Assembly: GCF_023195535.1 (NCBI RefSeq)
Contig: NZ_JALPNF010000002.1
Location: 62,001-126,000, forward strand
Origin: Sphingomonas faeni
GTDB taxonomy: Bacteria > Pseudomonadota > Alphaproteobacteria > Sphingomonadales > Sphingomonadaceae
Direction: 5' to 3'
DNA length: 64,000 nucleotides
A program made the translations under genes and the position numbers. The notes beneath the pieces were generated by a model that was not told where the DNA came from, did not search any database, and was given only the letters and a program-made list of their open reading frames with translations. How positions within the stretch are numbered: position 1 is the first letter of the stretch; each line of letters begins with the position of its first letter. Positions 55,922 to 64,000 of the stretch are shown here, one piece after another.

Positions 55922-57376
55922 TCAGCCGGTCATGTCCTCGAGTTCGCGACCGCGGGTTTCGTTGACCAGCGCCTTCACGAAGAAGAACGAGATCGCCGCG
56001 AAGAACGCGTAGCCGGCATAAGTTATGGCCAACCCCGGCGACACCGCCAGTGCGGGGAAGCTGACCGAGATCGCGGCGTTCGCGATCCACTGCGCGAAGC
56101 CCGCCACCGCGAGACCCGATCCGCGGATCTGGTTCGGGAACATCTCGCCGAGCATCACCCACATCACCGGGCCCCAGCTCGCATTGAAGAAGATGACGTA
56201 CAGGTTGGCCGCGACCAGTGCGATCATGCCGTTATGACCGGGCAGCGACACCGCGCCGTCCGCGCCCGTCACTGCGGTCGAGAACGCATAAGCGACGACT
56301 GCGAGCGTGACGGCCATGCCCGCCGAGCCTACCAGCAACAGCGGCTTGCGGCCGATCTTGTCGACGGTCGCGATCGTGAACAGGCACGCCGCGATCGACA
56401 GCACGCCCGACAAGATGTTGATCTGCAGCGCGTTGTCCTCGGTGAAGCCGACCGCTTCCCACAGCACCGCGCCGTAATAGAACACGACGTTGATGCCGAC
56501 GAGCTGCTGGAACACGGCGAGGCCGATACCGGCCCACAGGATCGGCCGGATCTTGCCGGTCGTCTTGTCGAGCAAATCGCTAAGCTTTGGCTTGTGATGA
56601 TCCGCGGACAGCGAATTGCGGATCTCGACGACCTTGCGGTCCGCCTCTTCGCTGCCGAACAGACGCGTGAGGACGACGTGCGCCTCGGCTTCGCGACCCT
56701 TGGCGACCAGGAAACGCGGGCTTTCCGGGATCACGAGCAATGCGAAGAAATAGATCGCCGCGGGGATCGCCTGGAGCCAGAACATCCAGCGCCATGCCGG
56801 ATAGCCGAGCCAGAAGTCGGCGGTCGAGCCGCCGGCATAGCGGGCGAGCGCGAAATTGGCGACGAACGCGCCGGTCAGGCCCGAGATGATCATGACCTGC
56901 TGCACGCTCGACAGGCGGCCGCGGATCGAGGCCGGCGTGACTTCGGAAATGTAGACCGGCGAGATGACACTGGCCGCCCCGACGCCAAGGCCGCCAATGA
57001 TCCGTGCGAAGATGAAGATCCCCGATCCGGTCGCGGCACCGGCGAGCAGTGCGCTGAACAGGAACAGGCCTGCGGCGAGCATCATGACGTTGCGACGGCC
57101 GATCGCGTCGGCCATCCGCCCGGCGCCGAACGCACCGACCGCCGAGCCGACCAGGATCGCGCCGACATTGACGCCGATCCCGAGCCGCCCGAGACCGAAC
57201 GCCGCCTCCAGGCCCTTTTGCGTGCCGTTGATGACGCCCGAATCATAGCCGAACATGAAGCCACCGATCGTCGCCACCGCAACGATCGCGGCGATGAAGC
57301 CGTGATTGACCGCGGCGCTTCCCTGTAATCCGGCCTGTAATCCCGCCCCCGGGTCTCCACTGTGCATATTCGCCAT
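55922..57376 (-). CDS. MFS sugar porter, probably D-xylose transporter
   Basis: 484 residues, 12 membrane helices, sugar-porter family. GGFMFGYDSGVINGTQKG on helix 1, the loop GRMADAIGRRN (GRR motif), ISEVTPASIRGRLSSVQQV, PESPRFLVAKGRE after helix 6, FQQLVGINVVFYYG on helix 7 and VDKIGRKPLLLVGS. These are the XylE/GLUT signatures. Placed 67 bp after xylD and read with it, which supports xylose as substrate; other pentoses are possible. Ribosome site AGGAGAGGAA. Confidence 0.92.
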   Translation of the reverse strand: MANMHSGDPGAGLQAGLQGSAAVNHGFIAAIVAVATIGGFMFGYDSGVINGTQKGLEAAFGLGRLGIGVNVGAILVGSAVGAFGAGRMADAIGRRNVMMLAAGLFLFSALLAGAATGSGIFIFARIIGGLGVGAASVISPVYISEVTPASIRGRLSSVQQVMIISGLTGAFVANFALARYAGGSTADFWLGYPAWRWMFWLQAIPAAIYFFALLVIPESPRFLVAKGREAEAHVVLTRLFGSEEADRKVVEIRNSLSADHHKPKLSDLLDKTTGKIRPILWAGIGLAVFQQLVGINVVFYYGAVLWEAVGFTEDNALQINILSGVLSIAACLFTIATVDKIGRKPLLLVGSAGMAVTLAVVAYAFSTAVTGADGAVSLPGHNGMIALVAANLYVIFFNASWGPVMWVMLGEMFPNQIRGSGLAVAGFAQWIANAAISVSFPALAVSPGLAITYAGYAFFAAISFFFVKALVNETRGRELEDMTG

Positions 57377-57443
57377 GATGTTCCTCTCCTGTACGCCGAC
57401 CGTTGCGGCCTGGTGTTGTCTTTGCGTGTATTCGTCGAACCGG

Positions 57444-59222
57444 TCAGTGATTGTGCCGCGGCGTCCGCGCCGCGATACCGCGGTACTTCACCGCGAAGTC
57501 GAGTACCGCGCCATCGGCGAGCTGCCCCGTCTTCTCGCGGTACAGCTCCTCCCACGGCGTGTTGCTCGCCGGCACCGGTGGTGCAGGCTCGCCGCGCCGC
57601 CGCGCGATCTCGTCATCGTCGACCAGCGCATCGCACCGCCCCGCCTTCAGGTCGATGCGGATGATGTCGCCGGTCCGCAGCCATGACAAGCCGCCGCCAA
57701 CCGCGCTTTCGGGGCTAGCGTTCAAGATCGACGGACTGTCCGACGTCCCCGACTGGCGCCCGTCGCCCAGCGTCGGCAGCGTCATGATGCCGCGCTGGAT
57801 CAGGTGATCGGGCGGCTGCATGTTGACGACCTCGGCCGAGCCCGGCCAGCCGATCGGCCCCGCCCCGCGGATCACGAGGATGCAGTCCTCGTCGATATCG
57901 AGCGCAGGATCGTTGATCCGGTGATGATAATCGTCCGATCCCTCGAACACGATCGCCCGCGATTCGAACACGTCCTCGGCCCCCGACCGCTCCAGATAGC
58001 GCGCGCGGAACGCCGGCGAGATCACACTAGTCTTCATGATCGCGACATCGAACAGATTGCCCGACAGCACCAGGAACCCGGCCTGTTCCTTCAGCGGCGT
58101 GTCGTAGGCGCGGATGACTTCGCGGTCGGTGGCGACCCGGCCCGTGATGTTCTCCGCCAGCGTCCGGCCGGTCACGGTCAGGCAATCGCCGTCGAGCTTG
58201 CCGGCCGCGAGCAACTCGCTCAGCACCGCAGGCACGCCCCCCGCGCGGTGGAAGCGTTCGCCGAGGAACCGCCCGGCCGGCTGGACGTCGACCAGCAGCG
58301 GCAGGTCATAGCCGTGATCGGACCAGTCGGCCGCGGTGATCTCGATCCCCGCATGCTTCGCCATCGCGTGGATGTGCGGCTGCGCGTTCGACGACCCGCC
58401 GATCGCGGTCACGACGCGGATCGCGTTGAGGAAACTCTCGCGGCTGAGGATCTGCGACGGCCGCAGGTCTTCATACGCCATGTCGACAATCCGCCGCCCG
58501 GTCTCGTACGCGAACTGGCCACGCTCGCGGTAGGGCGCAGGAATCGCCGCGCAGCCGGTCAGCGACAGGCCGAGCGCCTCGGCGACCGCGTTCATCGTCG
58601 ATGCGGTGCCCATCGTGTTGCAATGCCCGGCCGACGGCGCGCTGTCGGTCGCGCGCTGGAGGAATTCCTCCTCGTCGATCTCGCCGGCCGCGAGCTTGCG
58701 CCGCGAACGCCAGATGACCGTGCCCGAACCGACCAGCTCGCCCTCGTGCCAGCCATCGAGCATCGGCCCGCCAGACAGGACGATCGCGGGGATATCGACG
58801 GTCGATGCCGCCATGATCCCCGACGGCGTGGTCTTGTCGCACCCGGTGGTGAGAACCACCGCGTCGATCGGATAGCCGTACAGCGTCTCGACCAGCCCGA
58901 GATAGGCGAGGTTGCGATCGAGCGCGGCGGTCGGCCGACGGCAATTCTCAAAGATCGGATGGACCGGGAATTCCATCGCGATCCCGCCGGCGTCGCGAAT
59001 GCCGTCGCGGACGCGACGCGCGAGATCGAGATGGATGCGGTTGCACGGCGAGAGATCGCTGCCGGTCTGGGCGATCCCGATGATCGGCCGTCCCGAGCGG
59101 AGTTCCGCGGGGGTCAGACCGTAGTTCATGAACCGTTCGAGGTAGAGCGCGGTCATGTCCGAGCGCGCGGGGTCCGCGAACCAGTCACGCGATCGGAAGG
59201 GCCGAACCGGTTGCCGTTGCAC
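57444..59222 (-). CDS. xylD: D-xylonate dehydratase (IlvD/Edd family)
   Basis: 592 residues. Converts xylonate to 2-keto-3-deoxyxylonate. Nearly colinear with Caulobacter XylD: FRSRDWFADP, TALYLERFMNYGLTPAELRS, TGSDLSPCNRIHLDLARRVR, VLTTGCDKTTPSGIMAA with cluster cysteine, SAGHCNTMGTASTMNAVAEA, and the ending YRGIAARTPRHNH. The start is GTG 59222, six bases after AGGAGAG; a longer open frame has no such site. A LacI-type operator lies about 50 bp upstream. Confidence 0.94.
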   Translation of the reverse strand: MQRQPVRPFRSRDWFADPARSDMTALYLERFMNYGLTPAELRSGRPIIGIAQTGSDLSPCNRIHLDLARRVRDGIRDAGGIAMEFPVHPIFENCRRPTAALDRNLAYLGLVETLYGYPIDAVVLTTGCDKTTPSGIMAASTVDIPAIVLSGGPMLDGWHEGELVGSGTVIWRSRRKLAAGEIDEEEFLQRATDSAPSAGHCNTMGTASTMNAVAEALGLSLTGCAAIPAPYRERGQFAYETGRRIVDMAYEDLRPSQILSRESFLNAIRVVTAIGGSSNAQPHIHAMAKHAGIEITAADWSDHGYDLPLLVDVQPAGRFLGERFHRAGGVPAVLSELLAAGKLDGDCLTVTGRTLAENITGRVATDREVIRAYDTPLKEQAGFLVLSGNLFDVAIMKTSVISPAFRARYLERSGAEDVFESRAIVFEGSDDYHHRINDPALDIDEDCILVIRGAGPIGWPGSAEVVNMQPPDHLIQRGIMTLPTLGDGRQSGTSDSPSILNASPESAVGGGLSWLRTGDIIRIDLKAGRCDALVDDDEIARRRGEPAPPVPASNTPWEELYREKTGQLADGAVLDFAVKYRGIAARTPRHNH

Positions 59223-59272
59223 GCGATACTCTCCTATCGAGCCGTCGCCGATCGGCTGGCGGCATTCATTGC

Positions 59273-59286
59273 TGGTATCGCTACCA
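59273..59286. promoter_or_regulatory. Probable XylR operator before xylD
   Basis: TGGTATCGCTACCA: perfect TGGTA/TACCA halves. Best of the three sites. In the 134-bp gap between the xylR stop and xylD. Confidence 0.68.
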
Positions 59287-59356
59287 TCTTCCCGGACGGC
59301 GTCAAGCATCTCGCGTTGCTGCCGGCCCTGCAAAAACTACGCCCCGCCGTCGCCTT

Positions 59357-60442
59357 TTAGCCGTGCTGCGCGCGCGGCCGCTGCCGCGGCGGCGCATCGG
59401 ACTGGCGACGAATCAGCGTATAGTCGAGCAGACGATGGCGATCGCTCATAATCATGCCACTCGGGCGGCGGATCGTCGCAACCAACATCTCGACGGCGAC
59501 TCGCGCCATGTCCGCGATCGGCTGGTAGATCGTCGTGAGCTCGGGCCAGATCGCGGTCGACAATGTGGTATCGTCGAATCCGCACACCGTAAGGTCCCCC
59601 GGCACGTCGAAGCCGCGACGATGCGCGACTGCGACCGTGGCAGCGGCCATGTCGTCGTTGGACGAAAAGATCGCAGTCGGCGGCTCGGGAAGCGCCAACA
59701 GCGCTTCCGCCGCGTCGAGACCCGATCGGTAGGTGTAGAGGCCGGACTGGATCAGCGTCTCGTCGAGCGCGATTCCTGCCTCTTGCAACGCGGCCCCATA
59801 GCCTTCGAGGCGACGCGCACTCGCCGAAAGATTGGGATTGCCCGTGATGAACCCGATCCGCCGATGGCCGAGCGCCATGATGTGGCGGGTCATCGTCAAT
59901 GCCGCCTCGCGGTCATCGATCCGGACCGCAAGCACCTCGTCGGACGGACGGCCACTGGCGACCGAGACGGTCGGGATCCGCGCCTCGGCCAGCAGCTCGA
60001 GGATCGCATCTGCCTCGCACAACGGCGGCGGCAGGACGATGCCGTCGATGCCGCCCGCGATCAGGTGTCGCGTGACCTCGAGCTCATGCTCGCCGAGTTC
60101 GCATTTCTCGACGATGATCTGGACATCGCTACGCGCTGCCTGATCGAGACTGCCGAGCAAAAACTCGCTGAGAAATCCTGCGCTCGGATTGCTGTAAAGC
60201 AGTCCGATCCTGGTCTGCCCTGCCCCGGCGAGGCTGCGCGCGGCGGGGTTGGGCGCATAGTTCAGCGCGGTAATCGCCGCGTTGACGGCCTCGCGCGTGA
60301 CCGGGCGGACGTTGCTCTCGCCGTTGATGACCCGCGAGACGGTCATCGGCGATACGCCGGCCCGACGCGCGACGTCGCTGATAGTCGGCGCGCCGCCCGC
60401 GCGGCGGGACGGTTTGGCGATAGGCGGTGGGGAAGTATCCAT
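59357..60442 (-). CDS. xylR: LacI family regulator, probably XylR
   Basis: 361 residues. LacI helix-turn-helix TISDVARRAGVSPMTVSRVI followed by the hinge helix in NPAARSLAGAGQTRIGLLYS, then a periplasmic-binding-protein-like sensor domain with SSNDDMAAATVAVAHRRGFD and VCGFDDTTLSTAIWPELTTI. Most likely a xylose-responsive repressor of the flanking genes, based on position and on the three operators. ATG 60442. The operator at 60567 could also autoregulate it. Confidence 0.85.
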   Translation of the reverse strand: MDTSPPPIAKPSRRAGGAPTISDVARRAGVSPMTVSRVINGESNVRPVTREAVNAAITALNYAPNPAARSLAGAGQTRIGLLYSNPSAGFLSEFLLGSLDQAARSDVQIIVEKCELGEHELEVTRHLIAGGIDGIVLPPPLCEADAILELLAEARIPTVSVASGRPSDEVLAVRIDDREAALTMTRHIMALGHRRIGFITGNPNLSASARRLEGYGAALQEAGIALDETLIQSGLYTYRSGLDAAEALLALPEPPTAIFSSNDDMAAATVAVAHRRGFDVPGDLTVCGFDDTTLSTAIWPELTTIYQPIADMARVAVEMLVATIRRPSGMIMSDRHRLLDYTLIRRQSDAPPRQRPRAQHG

Positions 60443-60566
60443 TGCCCTATCGTTAGCGCAACCGCCCCCTGCAGGAAATGCCTGTCGACATGGACCCGGG
60501 TCCAATCGACCTCAGTCCTGGGCCATCGTCGGTAAAGTCCGCTTGCCCGCCTCGAACGTCCTGTTA

Positions 60567-60580
60567 TGGTAGCGCTATTT
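60567..60580. promoter_or_regulatory. Probable XylR operator between xylR and GH43
   Basis: TGGTAGCGCTATTT: matches the other sites in the left half and the AGCGCT core, 65 bp before the GH43 start. Confidence 0.6.
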
Positions 60581-60644
60581 CCGCAGTGATGCGGGTTGGC
60601 AGATCTCGCAGAAGATCGCGTAATTTAGGAAGGATCGAACGGTC

Positions 60645-61778
60645 GTGCAGCTTCGTATATCCACCCTCGCCGCGGGCTTGCCCCTGCTGCTCGCCGGCAG
60701 CGTCGCGCTGGCCCAGACGGCTCCATCCACCGGCCCTGCCCCGACCGCCGCAAGCAAGGCGCCGCGCAGCCCCGAGGGCAAGCGCTATCTGTCGCAGCCC
60801 CTGGTCACCAGCATCTACACAGCGGACCCGTCCGCGCATGTCTTCAACGGCAAGATCTACGTCTATCCGAGCCACGATATCGACGTGAAGGTCGCCGACG
60901 ACGATCTCGGCAATCAATATGCGATGCGCGACTACCGCGTCCTGAGCATGGACCGGATCGGCGGGCCGGTGAAGATCAACGGCGTTGCGCTCGATGTGAA
61001 GGATGTGCCCTGGGCGTCGCAGCAGATGTGGGCCCCCGATGCCGCCTACAAGAACGGCACCTATTATCTGTACTTCCCGGCGCGCGACAAACAGCTCGAC
61101 AAGAACGGCCTCGGCACGTTCCGGATCGGCGTCGCCACCTCGAAGAGCCCGGTCGGCCCGTTCAAGGCCGATCCCAAGCCGATCGAGGGCAGCTTCTCGA
61201 TGGACCCCGCGGTGTTCACCGACGCGAACGGCACCAGCTATATGTATTTCGGCGGCATTTGGGGCGGCCAGCTCCAGCGCTGGAAGGACGGCAAGTTCGA
61301 CGCCAACGGCTCGGACACAGATCTCGGCAAGGACGATCAGCCCGCGCTGTCGGGCCAGATCGCCAAGCTAAACCCCGACATGAAGAGCTTCGCCGAGACC
61401 CCGCGCGACGTCCAGATCCTCGACGAGGCCGGCAAGCCCGTGCTCGGCGGCGACCATGAACGCCGCTTTTTCGAGGCGTCCTGGGTCTTCAAGCGCGGCG
61501 GCAAATATTACTACACCTACTCGACCGGCGACACGCACTTCCTGAACTACGCGACCGGCGACAATCCGTACGGCCCGTTCACGTACAAGGGTCATATCCT
61601 CAAGCCCGTGCAGGGCTGGACCAGCCACCATTCGATCATCGAATGGAACAAGAAATGGTGGCTGTTCTATGCGGATACGCAGATGAGCAACAAGAACCAC
61701 CTGCGCAACGTCAAGGTGACCGAACTCAAGTTCGCGCCCGACGGCTCGATCCCGACCATCGATCCGTTCGTCAACTGA
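60645..61778 (+). CDS. Secreted GH43 glycoside hydrolase (beta-xylosidase/arabinofuranosidase type)
   Basis: 377 residues. Signal peptide MQLRISTLAAGLPLLLAGSV (cleavage near ALA-QT). Five-blade propeller with the catalytic base Asp in IYTADPSAHVFNGKIYVYPS, a middle acid in FSMDPAVFTDANGTSYMYFG and the proton-donor Glu in RRFFEASWVFKRGGKYYYTY. Releases xylose or arabinose from xylan fragments. GTG start, AGGAAGG eleven bases upstream. Its stop shares a base with the xylulokinase ATG. Confidence 0.9.
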   Translation: MQLRISTLAAGLPLLLAGSVALAQTAPSTGPAPTAASKAPRSPEGKRYLSQPLVTSIYTADPSAHVFNGKIYVYPSHDIDVKVADDDLGNQYAMRDYRVLSMDRIGGPVKINGVALDVKDVPWASQQMWAPDAAYKNGTYYLYFPARDKQLDKNGLGTFRIGVATSKSPVGPFKADPKPIEGSFSMDPAVFTDANGTSYMYFGGIWGGQLQRWKDGKFDANGSDTDLGKDDQPALSGQIAKLNPDMKSFAETPRDVQILDEAGKPVLGGDHERRFFEASWVFKRGGKYYYTYSTGDTHFLNYATGDNPYGPFTYKGHILKPVQGWTSHHSIIEWNKKWWLFYADTQMSNKNHLRNVKVTELKFAPDGSIPTIDPFVN

Positions 61779-63223
61779 TGTTCCTCGGAATCGATATCGG
61801 CACCTCGGGTGTCAAGGCCGTGGTGCTCGACGAGCATGGCAGCGTGGTGGGCCAAGGCACCGCCGCGCTGACCGTGCAGCGGCCGCATCCGCTCTGGTCC
61901 GAACAGGATCCAGACGCGTGGTGGAAGGCGACGATCGCCGCGGTCCAGGCGATCGACCCGAGCGTCCGCCGTTCGGTGCGCGGCGTCGGGCTCGCCGGCC
62001 AGATGCACGGCGCGACGTTGCTCGATGCCGACGATAAGCCGCTGCGCCCCGCGATCCTGTGGAACGACGGGCGTTGCTTTGCCGAATGCGAGGCACTCGA
62101 ACGCGCCGTCCCCGATCTGCGCAAAATCTCGGGCAACATCGCGATGCCCGGCTTCACCGCGCCAAAGCTGCTCTGGGTCCGCGAGCATGAGCCTGAGGTC
62201 TTCGCGAAGATCGCCACGGTGCTGTTGCCGAAGGACTATGTCCGGCTGCTGATGACCGGCGACAAGGCGTCGGACCTGTCCGACAGCGCCGGCACCTTGT
62301 GGCTCGACGTCGGCGGCCGCTGCTGGAGCGACGAGATCCTCACCGCCTGCGGACTGACGCAGGCGCAGATGCCGGCGTTGTTCGAAGGGTCGGCGATCAC
62401 CGGCGCGCTGACCGCCGAAGTCGCCGAACTCTGGGGCATGCCGCAGGTGCCGGTCGCGGCAGGCGGCAGCGACAATGCAGCAGGCGCGGTCGGCGTCGGG
62501 GTGGTCAAGGATGGCGATGCGCTGTTGTCGCTCGGCACGTCTGGCGTGATCTTCGTCGCGACCAAGGATTTCCGCCCGAATCCGGCGCGCGCGGTCCACG
62601 CCTTCTGTCATGCGCTACCCGGCATGTGGCACCAGATGTCGGTCCACCTTTCGGCCGCGTCCTGCATCGACTGGGTCGCACGGATCACCGGTGCCGCCGG
62701 TGCCGCCGACCTGTTCGCGCGCGCCGAGGCCGCCGGCCCCGCCAGTGGCCCCGAGATCTTCCTCCCCTATCTCTCGGGCGAGCGCACGCCGCACAACGAT
62801 GCGGAGGTTCGCGGCGCGTTCCTGCGCCTCGACAACGACACCGACGCCGGCCGCCTCTCGCAGGCGGTGCTGGAAGGCGTGGCGTTCGCGCTCGCCGACG
62901 GTCTCGACGTATTGCGTGAGGCCGGCACGACGGTCGAGCGCCTCGCGGTGATCGGCGGCGGCGCCCGCTCGCGCTATTGGGGCCAGGTGATCGCTGCGGC
63001 GATGGAGGTCGAACTCGTCTACCTCCAGGGCGGCGAGGTCGGCCCCGCGCTCGGTGCCGCGCGGCTCGCGCAGCTCGGCGTCGACGGCGGCGATCCCGCC
63101 GACATCTGCGTCGCGCCCCCCGTCTCGCACACCATCGTCCCCGACCCTGCCCTCGTCTCGGCGCTCGCCGAGAAGAAGGCCGCGTTCCGCCAAGCCTATT
63201 CCCGCATCACCCCCAAATCGTAG
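61778..63223 (+). CDS. xylB: Xylulokinase
   Basis: 481 residues, FGGY kinase. MFLGIDIGTSGVKAVVLDEH (phosphate-1), QMHGATLLDADDKPLRPAIL with the Asp of WNDGR, GGSDNAAGAVGVGVVKDGDA (adenosine region) and LAVIGGGARSRYWGQVIAAA. The QMHG and LWNDGR motifs identify xylulokinase. ATG overlaps the GH43 stop (TGATG); xylA follows after 9 bp. Phosphorylates the xylulose made by XylA. Confidence 0.95.
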   Translation: MFLGIDIGTSGVKAVVLDEHGSVVGQGTAALTVQRPHPLWSEQDPDAWWKATIAAVQAIDPSVRRSVRGVGLAGQMHGATLLDADDKPLRPAILWNDGRCFAECEALERAVPDLRKISGNIAMPGFTAPKLLWVREHEPEVFAKIATVLLPKDYVRLLMTGDKASDLSDSAGTLWLDVGGRCWSDEILTACGLTQAQMPALFEGSAITGALTAEVAELWGMPQVPVAAGGSDNAAGAVGVGVVKDGDALLSLGTSGVIFVATKDFRPNPARAVHAFCHALPGMWHQMSVHLSAASCIDWVARITGAAGAADLFARAEAAGPASGPEIFLPYLSGERTPHNDAEVRGAFLRLDNDTDAGRLSQAVLEGVAFALADGLDVLREAGTTVERLAVIGGGARSRYWGQVIAAAMEVELVYLQGGEVGPALGAARLAQLGVDGGDPADICVAPPVSHTIVPDPALVSALAEKKAAFRQAYSRITPKS

Positions 63224-63232
63224 GAAGCTTTG

Positions 63233-64000
63233 ATGTCCGACTTCTTCGCCGATATCCCCCAGATCAAATATGAGGGCCCCGACAGCACCAACGAGCTGGC
63301 GTACCGCTTCTACGACAAGGACAAGTTGGTCCTCGGCAAGCGCATGGAGGATCACCTCCGCTTTGCCGCATGCTTCTGGCACACCTTCTGCTGGCCCGGC
63401 TCCGACGTGTTCGGCGGCGGCACGTTCGATCGCCCGTGGCACCGCGGCGCCAACGACAGCGCAGCGGCCGCGATGAAGCGCGAGGTCGCGTTCGAGTTCT
63501 TCAAGACGCTCGACGTGCCCTATTACTGCTTCCACGACGTCGACGTGATGGCCGACGCCGCCAACATCAGCGAGCATCGCAAGTTCTTCGCCGAAGCCGT
63601 CGACCATCTCGAACAGCTCCAGGCCGCATCGGGGCGGAAACTCCTCTGGGGCACCGCCAACCTGTTCAGCCACCCGCGCTTTGCCGCCGGCGGCGCGACC
63701 AACCCCGATCCGGAAGTGTTCGCGTTCGGCGCGATGCAGGTCCGCGATGCGCTCGAGGCGACGCATCGTCTCGGTGGCCAGAACTACGTGCTCTGGGGCG
63801 GTCGCGAGGGTTACGAGACGCTGCTCAACACCGACATGAAGCGCGAGCTCGACAATTTCGGCCGTTTCCTGAGCCTGGTGGTCGAGCACAAGCACAAGAT
63901 CGGCTTCACCGGCACGATCCTGATCGAGCCGAAGCCGTTCGAGCCGACCAAGCACCAGTACGACTTCGACACCGCGACGGTGTACGGCTTCCTCAAGCGC
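63233..64000 (+). CDS. xylA: Xylose isomerase, C-terminus beyond window edge
   Basis: 256 codons visible, translated by me to the right edge. [50 protein letters not shown] (catalytic His and Asp), [19 protein letters not shown] and [20 protein letters not shown] with a metal-ligand Glu define the class II enzyme of about 437 residues. Converts D-xylose to D-xylulose. AGGAAG lies before the ATG. Together with xylulokinase it gives the isomerase route. Confidence 0.96.
   Translation, partial: MSDFFADIPQIKYEGPDSTNELAYRFYDKDKLVLGKRMEDHLRFAACFWHTFCWPGSDVFGGGTFDRPWHRGANDSAAAAMKREVAFEFFKTLDVPYYCFHDVDVMADAANISEHRKFFAEAVDHLEQLQAASGRKLLWGTANLFSHPRFAAGGATNPDPEVFAFGAMQVRDALEATHRLGGQNYVLWGGREGYETLLNTDMKRELDNFGRFLSLVVEHKHKIGFTGTILIEPKPFEPTKHQYDFDTATVYGFLKR

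Noticed and set aside
57804..59360. 518-codon plus-strand frame opposite xylD
   Set aside because: xylD matches a known enzyme end to end; this frame is its shadow.

Overview
The window is high-GC chromosomal DNA from an alphaproteobacterium, most likely a Sphingomonas-type member of the Sphingomonadaceae. I infer this from gene content and order (ubiK-ybjN-proC, merC-zur next to ctaA, secreted S9 and DUF885 peptidases, HWE-type kinase), from a Caulobacter-like Weimberg xylose pathway, and from several families of dispersed palindromic repeats. No phage, insertion sequence, CRISPR array or plasmid gene was seen. Genes are tightly packed, often with ATGA or GTGA overlaps.

Region 1 (1-25 kb) is mostly housekeeping. 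It holds ilvE (cut by the left edge) with a divergent MarR regulator, ubiK-ybjN-proC, tspO, tlyA, an RBBP9-like hydrolase, dxs followed by a small and apparently frameshifted membrane-protein gene, a GNAT enzyme, merC-zur, ctaA, rplM-rpsI, a polysaccharide deacetylase overlapping an unusual histidine kinase, an Lrp regulator, a secreted TPR protein, yaaA-SDR, gyrA-DUF952 and two alpha/beta hydrolases.

Region 2 (25-47 kb) starts with two identical tRNA-Arg(ACG) genes. It continues with small lipoproteins, a membrane-fused spermidine-synthase-like protein, GNAT and hemB, a diacylglycerol-kinase-like protein, a GAF/HWE kinase, ettA, an M28 peptidase, a CAU tRNA (probably Ile2), an AMACR-type CoA enzyme, the DUF885/S9 peptidase pair, a lactate-monooxygenase-like flavoenzyme, a GGDEF/EAL protein, moaA-nadK and tRNA-Asn.

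Region 3 (47.5-64 kb) is a hemicellulose and xylose utilisation island. It encodes a GH27 alpha-galactosidase, a sialate-O-acetylesterase-type esterase, the remnant of a GH3 glycosidase, and the Weimberg genes xylX, xylB (dehydrogenase) and xylC on one strand facing an MFS sugar porter and xylD on the other. A LacI-type xylR, a GH43 enzyme, xylulokinase and xylose isomerase (cut by the right edge) follow. The island therefore carries both the oxidative and the isomerase route for xylose. Three near-matching 14-bp LacI-type operators lie before xylX, xylD and GH43/xylR. The alpha-ketoglutarate-semialdehyde dehydrogenase that completes the Weimberg route is not in the window.

The junctions between genes carry two repeat systems. 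One is a roughly 125-nt branched CT/GA-rich palindrome, with four full copies and one single-hairpin copy, all of them between convergent genes. The other is a paired-hairpin element in four sequence subtypes, whose stems differ but whose GAAA/GAAG loops are kept.
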